Both the position numbers and the translations under genes were made by a program. The notes below the pieces were generated by a model. That model saw nothing but the letters and a program-made list of their open reading frames with translations. It was not told the DNA's origin and did no database searches. A stretch of DNA of 64,000 bases from Acidovorax sp. 107 (lineage in GTDB: Bacteria; Pseudomonadota; Gammaproteobacteria; Burkholderiales; Burkholderiaceae_C), in contig NZ_QBTZ01000001.1 in the NCBI RefSeq assembly GCF_003058055.1, positions 1,552,501-1,616,500 on the forward strand, read 5' to 3'. The number at the start of each line of letters is the position of its first letter. Position 1 is the first letter of the stretch. Of this stretch, positions 62,396 to 64,000 are shown one piece after another.

Positions 62396-62398
62396 TCT

Positions 62399-63532
62399 AT
62401 GAGCTCAGCCTATAAAGATGCCTCTAGTCGCTTAGAAAACATCGCTGGAAAATTCGGCTTGGCCCCTAAAAAGGTGCTCGCCAATTTATTGGAGCACGGT
62501 TTCAAGTTTTATGTTCAGATTCCGAGTGACCTTGTTGCGGTAGCTGTTAATAAACAGATCTTCGATGGCCATGGTGTGGATAACCGGCAAGCGTATGCAG
62601 TGCTGAATCACATCAGGCCATTCGTTCTGAAGTCAGCTCGGATGCTTGAGATTGATGCCGCAGGATTGCTGAACGCCAAGGATTTTTGGTGCACGGATTT
62701 TGCAATCGCTCTTCAACTCGAGGCGAAGCGCTGGGCTGCCTGCGATATTTTTTCAAGTTCATCTGAAACTGGCCGCCGCCTCACATTGGGTGGTGCAAAT
62801 ATCATTTTGCAACTCCGCCCATCCTCTGAAGAGTATTTTGGGGAGCGTTACAGTGATCTCCGGACTGCGGAGCCAATTCAGATAACCATTGATAATCTTC
62901 ATGTGCATCCAGAGAAGGTGGGTGATGCGGAAGCTTTATTGCATGTTGACGGCAAAGAAGTCGATCCTCTATTGGATTTGAGTGCGCCTCACTTTTCAGA
63001 GGCTTTGATCGTACTGTGGGATATTTTTAGGGAGACCTGGTTCCTTCGAGACCTAACAGTTCAGGAAGTCCGTGATTGGAAACGCTCAGCCATCGTTGAA
63101 TTGAAAGCCAGGTCGGAAGTTTTTAATTCGGCAAATTCAAGTGAAACAGCATTAAAATTTATTACTCCCCGTGACCTTGATTTGTATAAACGAAAGTGGA
63201 CGGATGGCGTTGTAAAGCCCGCCGAGAACGGCGAGATTGATCCTCGTTTCGATTGTCTATTAAAAGCCTCGGATCATTTTTGGAAGCCGTATTTTGAAAA
63301 ATCCGCTAAAAGCAATGGGCAAGTAAAAATTAAGAAAGTGAGCCAGGAAAATATTGCTCAGTACATTCGGGATTCCAATGGTGAGCTGTTTACTCAGGTT
63401 GAGAGTAAAGTGGCGGCTATGATTATTAATCCTTTTCCTGATCTTGCAAAGCGGAAGAGTCGCAAGAAGTCTTTGGAGGTAATCAAGCAGAATAAAACAA
63501 TATTTGGTCCTAAGGTGCTGTCCGATTTATGA
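62399..63532 (+). CDS. Unknown partner of the inactive integrase
   Basis: A 377-residue soluble protein, less GC-rich than the rest of the window. The N-terminal part is helical (SRLENIAGKFGLAPKKVLAN), the centre is alpha/beta (GDAEALLHVDGKEVDPLLDL; ALIVLWDIFRETWFLRDLTV), and the C-terminus is Lys-rich (LAKRKSRKKSLEVIKQNK), suggesting nucleic-acid contact. No family is recognised. Three bases separate it from the integrase-like gene, so the two form an operon. Confidence 0.8.
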   Translation: MSSAYKDASSRLENIAGKFGLAPKKVLANLLEHGFKFYVQIPSDLVAVAVNKQIFDGHGVDNRQAYAVLNHIRPFVLKSARMLEIDAAGLLNAKDFWCTDFAIALQLEAKRWAACDIFSSSSETGRRLTLGGANIILQLRPSSEEYFGERYSDLRTAEPIQITIDNLHVHPEKVGDAEALLHVDGKEVDPLLDLSAPHFSEALIVLWDIFRETWFLRDLTVQEVRDWKRSAIVELKARSEVFNSANSSETALKFITPRDLDLYKRKWTDGVVKPAENGEIDPRFDCLLKASDHFWKPYFEKSAKSNGQVKIKKVSQENIAQYIRDSNGELFTQVESKVAAMIINPFPDLAKRKSRKKSLEVIKQNKTIFGPKVLSDL

Positions 63533-63733
63533 TGCCTGTATTGCCAGAAATTTTCTGATCTCATCAGCCTCGCAGTGGAAAATTGTGGTTGAGCGCAATG
63601 TCTGCAACTCCATTGTCAATGTTCTGCCTAAACGACAAACAGACCAAGAGCCTATTGAGCCAAAACTGATGAATTCGCGTGAGAGGGTCTTTACACCACG
63701 CGCCGAGACGAGACTTGATGTGCTCGATTAGGA

Positions 63734-64000
63734 TCATGCCGACCTCACATGCCGATTGGGGCTAGCGCCGAGTTCGCCTCGTTTTGATGTCCTGTTGTTG
63801 CCTGCCGACGTACTCCCCGCATCTGTCGTACCGAGGCGCGCGGCGTGTTCTACACATTGGGCAAAGTCCAACAGCTTGCGAAGTGTTCCAGGGATCTTGA
63901 CGAGGTCACGGTGGCGAGCCTTGCTATGCCCGGACTTGTTATTGATCAATTGAAACGCGCGTTCGACTTTGAAACCGATGGGGGCGTTGACCAGCACAGA
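63734..64000 (-). pseudogene. IS5-like transposase C-terminal fragment at window edge
   Basis: The minus frame entering from the right edge reads GFKVERAFQLINNKSGHSKA then RHRDLVKIPGTLRKLLDF. This resembles the VEHPF-x-VIK-x-x-x-G-x-x-K-x-R-x-RGL end of IS5-type transposases, but is diverged and has a long unrelated tail. The rest is outside the window. Confidence 0.4.

Overview
The window is GC-rich, tightly packed DNA that reads as a mosaic heavy-metal-resistance and mobile-DNA island. Gene families, codon use and gene order (CadR/PbrR-type regulators, HME-RND czc genes, DUF4148 proteins, a KfrA/YqaJ/DUF932 backbone) point to a betaproteobacterium of the Burkholderiales, most likely Comamonadaceae (Delftia, Comamonas or Acidovorax type). 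That placement is inference from family knowledge, not from a marker gene. No rRNA, tRNA or CRISPR array was seen.

Layout. (1) 1-2769: mercury operon merTPA (minus; merA runs off the left edge) with divergent merR and a textbook 19-bp-spacer mer promoter. (2) 2840-5911: a DUF4148 gene pair, an orphan flagellar fliE and a putative nuclease translationally coupled to the next block. (3) 5904-12589: copper block with divergent sensor kinase/regulator (copSR-like) and an efflux/oxidation operon (small periplasmic protein, TolC-type lipoprotein, multicopper oxidase, cupredoxin, CusF-like chaperone, small secreted protein). (4) 12747-16901: HMA chaperone, cadR-like regulator, Cd/Zn/Pb P-type ATPase, and an EamA permease with a very His-rich tail. 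(5) 17230-28371: plasmid or integrative-element backbone of small membrane/secreted proteins, an XRE regulator, two H-NS-like proteins, an RDF-like protein, YqaJ recombinase, DUF932 protein, KfrA and a DUF1232 protein, several separated by intrinsic-terminator hairpins. (6) 28473-41177: a second DUF4148 pair, then czcD and the czcICBA cluster (minus), with a divergent two-component system czcRS. (7) 41181-45939: a second cadR/cadA pair, then a czcI-like gene with dsbB and a DsbA-fold gene. (8) 46102-54605: complete IS21-family element, integrase and MFS remnants, an AT-rich cassette-like gene, an SDR/flavodoxin/NAD(P)-binding cluster with divergent LysR, and an IS3 remnant. (9) 54609-57392: an unrecognised three-gene coupled operon. 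(10) 57742-64000: complete IS5-group element with target duplication, a frameshifted GIY-YIG-like remnant, a short MobA/MobL relaxase, a tyrosine recombinase that has lost nearly all catalytic residues and is coupled to an unknown gene, and a transposase-like fragment at the edge.

How it works together. Hg(II) is bound, imported and reduced by MerPTA. Copper is oxidised and bound in the periplasm (multicopper oxidase, cupredoxin, CusF-like). Cd/Zn/Pb/Co are exported from the cytosol by two P-ATPases and CzcD and across the envelope by CzcCBA. A copper/czc-type operator, TGNCAAA-NNN-GTAAT with small variations, recurs at five places (2844, 8055, 28473, 39108, 46045). This suggests that the blocks, including the DUF4148 genes and the orphan czcI-dsb operon, form one regulon under the two response regulators.

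The best candidates for undescribed biology are the inactive-integrase/partner pair (61157-63532), the three-gene coupled operon (54609-57392) and the nuclease coupled to the copper sensor kinase (4649-5911).
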